The position numbers and the translations under genes are program-made. Shown in pieces: positions 32,964 through 34,032 of a DNA stretch of 34,032 bases. The stretch is taken from assembly GCA_002197525.1 (NCBI GenBank), contig NFUN01000112.1, positions 1 to 34,032 of the forward strand. The letters are read 5' to 3'. The DNA comes from Acidobacteria subdivision 13 bacterium RH2 MAG17b (GTDB lineage Bacteria > Acidobacteriota > Terriglobia > UBA7540). A model generated the notes under the pieces. The model saw only the letters and a program-made list of their open reading frames with translations. It was not told the origin of the DNA and did no database searches. Each line of letters starts with the position of its first letter. The first letter of the stretch is position 1.

Positions 32964-33917
32964 TTACTGGCCGGGCGCCCAGACTTCCGCGGGAGCCTTG
33001 ATCTCGACGCCGGGCAGTTCCGTTCTAACGCTCAGCGGCTCGCGCCCGGCCTTGGCACGCGGCACGGCCTTAAAGCTGAGCACGTACTGCGAAGAAAGCA
33101 GTTCGTTCACGCGGCGCAGAAAGGGGTTGAAAGAAACGGGCGTTCTGAGGCCCTCAAAAAAGGCTTCACCGCCCGTTCCGCGCGCCAGGAGATTCAGGCA
33201 GCTCTGGCCGTTATTCACCAGGATCGGGTTTTGAGAAGCGGAACCGGCGCTGCTTGCGTAAAGCGCGTAAGCGATGGCGCCGTGGCGCAGAAACGCCCGA
33301 ATGCCCGCTGAAAAGTCGATGTTGACTCCAGGAGAGGAATCCGCGACACCACGGTACAGGTCGATTCCGTCACTCACCAGGAGAACCGCGCGCCGGTGTC
33401 CGCTGTCCAGCGGCCAGCGCTTGAACAGGTCCGCGGCCGCAAGGTATATGCTCAAATTCCCGGCGGCGGCTCCGAGCGGCAAGCGGATGGCCCGCGCCGC
33501 CCGCTCGTGGTCAGTGGTGAACTGTTGGGCGAAGTTGGCGTTGCTGTAGGTGCTGTATACTACTGCGACCCGTGCGGAAGAGGGCAACCCGCGAATGAAT
33601 CGGCGAAGATCGGGAAGAAGGGTATTAAAGGCAGGCCCCAGCGATTCGTCCACCAGGATCGCAAGGTCGAGCGGAGCGGTTTGATCTGTGGCCCGCACCC
33701 AGCTAACGACCGGCCTGCGCTGATGGTTTTGATAGACCAGCACATTCGCTTTGTCCGCCACGCCCGGCGCTTGCGAGCCGGGGCCGGTCACGGTTACCAC
33801 CACGCTAACCGTTGCGCCATTCCGTGCGGGCAACTGCCCCGCGCACAGTCCGGCACTGGAGCTTATCAAGATCAAACCCATAACCGCAAGGCTCCATATC
33901 CATTTCATGGTGTTCAT
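32964..33917 (-). CDS. VWA-domain secreted protein (Acidobacteria type)
   Basis: Function unknown; 317 residues. A signal peptide (MNTMKWIWSLAVMGLILISS, cleavage near GLCAG) is followed by a short beta domain with NVLVYQNHQRRPV and a von Willebrand A-like domain (about 83-285). The MIDAS motif is degenerate: LAILVDESLG in place of DxSxS; LLVSDGIDLY is the second motif. The closing AYYL-like block SSQYVLSFKAVPRAKAG matches the VWFA-related family expanded in Acidobacteria. ATG at 33917 is 6 nt after GGAGG; ATG at 33920 is also possible. Confidence 0.85.
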   Translation of the reverse strand: MNTMKWIWSLAVMGLILISSSAGLCAGQLPARNGATVSVVVTVTGPGSQAPGVADKANVLVYQNHQRRPVVSWVRATDQTAPLDLAILVDESLGPAFNTLLPDLRRFIRGLPSSARVAVVYSTYSNANFAQQFTTDHERAARAIRLPLGAAAGNLSIYLAAADLFKRWPLDSGHRRAVLLVSDGIDLYRGVADSSPGVNIDFSAGIRAFLRHGAIAYALYASSAGSASQNPILVNNGQSCLNLLARGTGGEAFFEGLRTPVSFNPFLRRVNELLSSQYVLSFKAVPRAKAGREPLSVRTELPGVEIKAPAEVWAPGQ

Positions 33918-33962
33918 CATCAGCCTCCGATATCACTTCTGTAACCAATTCGCGCACTACTT

Positions 33963-33968
33963 ATTATA
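33963..33968 (-). promoter_or_regulatory. Possible -10 element for the VWA gene
   Basis: A perfect TATAAT on the minus strand about 45 nt before the gene, in an AT-rich stretch. No matching -35 hexamer was found at the usual spacing. Confidence 0.4.
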
Positions 33969-34005
33969 CATAACGACATAAGTCGGCGACGCTCGAAAGC
34001 TGGTG

Positions 34006-34024
34006 CGCCGGTCTGCGACCGGCG
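34006..34024. repeat. Hairpin CGCCGGTC-TGC-GACCGGCG at window end
   Basis: A perfect 8-bp stem, the same as at 28669-28687 except for one loop base (TGC for TGT). It is preceded by TGGTG, as in the element near 25031. The element probably continues past the window. Confidence 0.65.
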
Positions 34025-34032
34025 GATTTCGG

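Noticed and set aside
1-34032. CRISPR array
   Set aside because: No regularly spaced direct repeats with unique spacers; the repeats present are short tandem arrays and palindromes.

Overview
The window looks like a chromosomal segment of a soil-type Acidobacteriota (diderm, moderately high G+C). The clues are an outer-membrane toolkit (BamA, Skp/OmpH, LolC/E plus LolD) beside a Gram-positive-style ClpC, a secreted VWA protein of the kind abundant in Acidobacteria, and many short GC-rich hairpin elements between genes. The taxon is an inference from gene content; no rRNA gene is present.

Layout. (1) 1-1645: a repeat element, then a CDF metal exporter with three C-terminal domains, on the plus strand. 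(2) 1732-10225, minus strand: an envelope and proteostasis block in the order lolC/E, lolD, clpC, bamA, skp, with a good sigma70-type promoter before lolC/E and a miniature transposon-like element between lolD and clpC. (3) 10367-25523, plus strand: a long Tad/Flp pilus locus. A near-consensus promoter leads into an alpha-toroid (prenyltransferase/squalene-oxidase repeat) protein and a DUF362 protein. These are followed by two TadE-type pseudopilins, a TadG-like protein, a multi-spanning GT-C-like membrane protein, two tandem Flp pilins, the prepilin peptidase CpaA, CpaB, secretin CpaC, CpaE/TadZ, ATPase CpaF/TadA, TadB and TadC. A 31-residue membrane peptide and a DUF192 protein close the run. 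(4) 25687-28016, minus: wrbA, a 46-codon ORF coupled to pheA, pheA, and a TetR regulator. (5) 28151-32829, minus: the glycolytic operon gap-pgk-tpiA-secG-tRNA-Leu(GAG), with an HNH endonuclease gene inserted between gap and pgk and bracketed by inverted heptad-repeat arrays. (6) 32964-33917, minus: the VWA-domain secreted protein.

How the genes work together. CpaA should process the two Flp pilins and the TadE-type pseudopilins. CpaF powers assembly on the TadB/TadC platform, CpaE positions it, CpaB and CpaC form the periplasmic and outer-membrane conduit, and BamA would insert the outer-membrane parts. The GT-C-like protein lies between tadG and the pilins and overlaps the first pilin by 4 nt, which makes it a candidate pilus-modifying enzyme.

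The most unusual layer is non-coding. Five intergenic regions carry elements of about 100-145 bp with long outer inverted repeats whose arm sequences differ from site to site but which enclose smaller palindromes. One of them (8057-8157) has a perfect 8-bp target-site duplication. Another is a 30-bp perfect inverted repeat inside the Tad locus.
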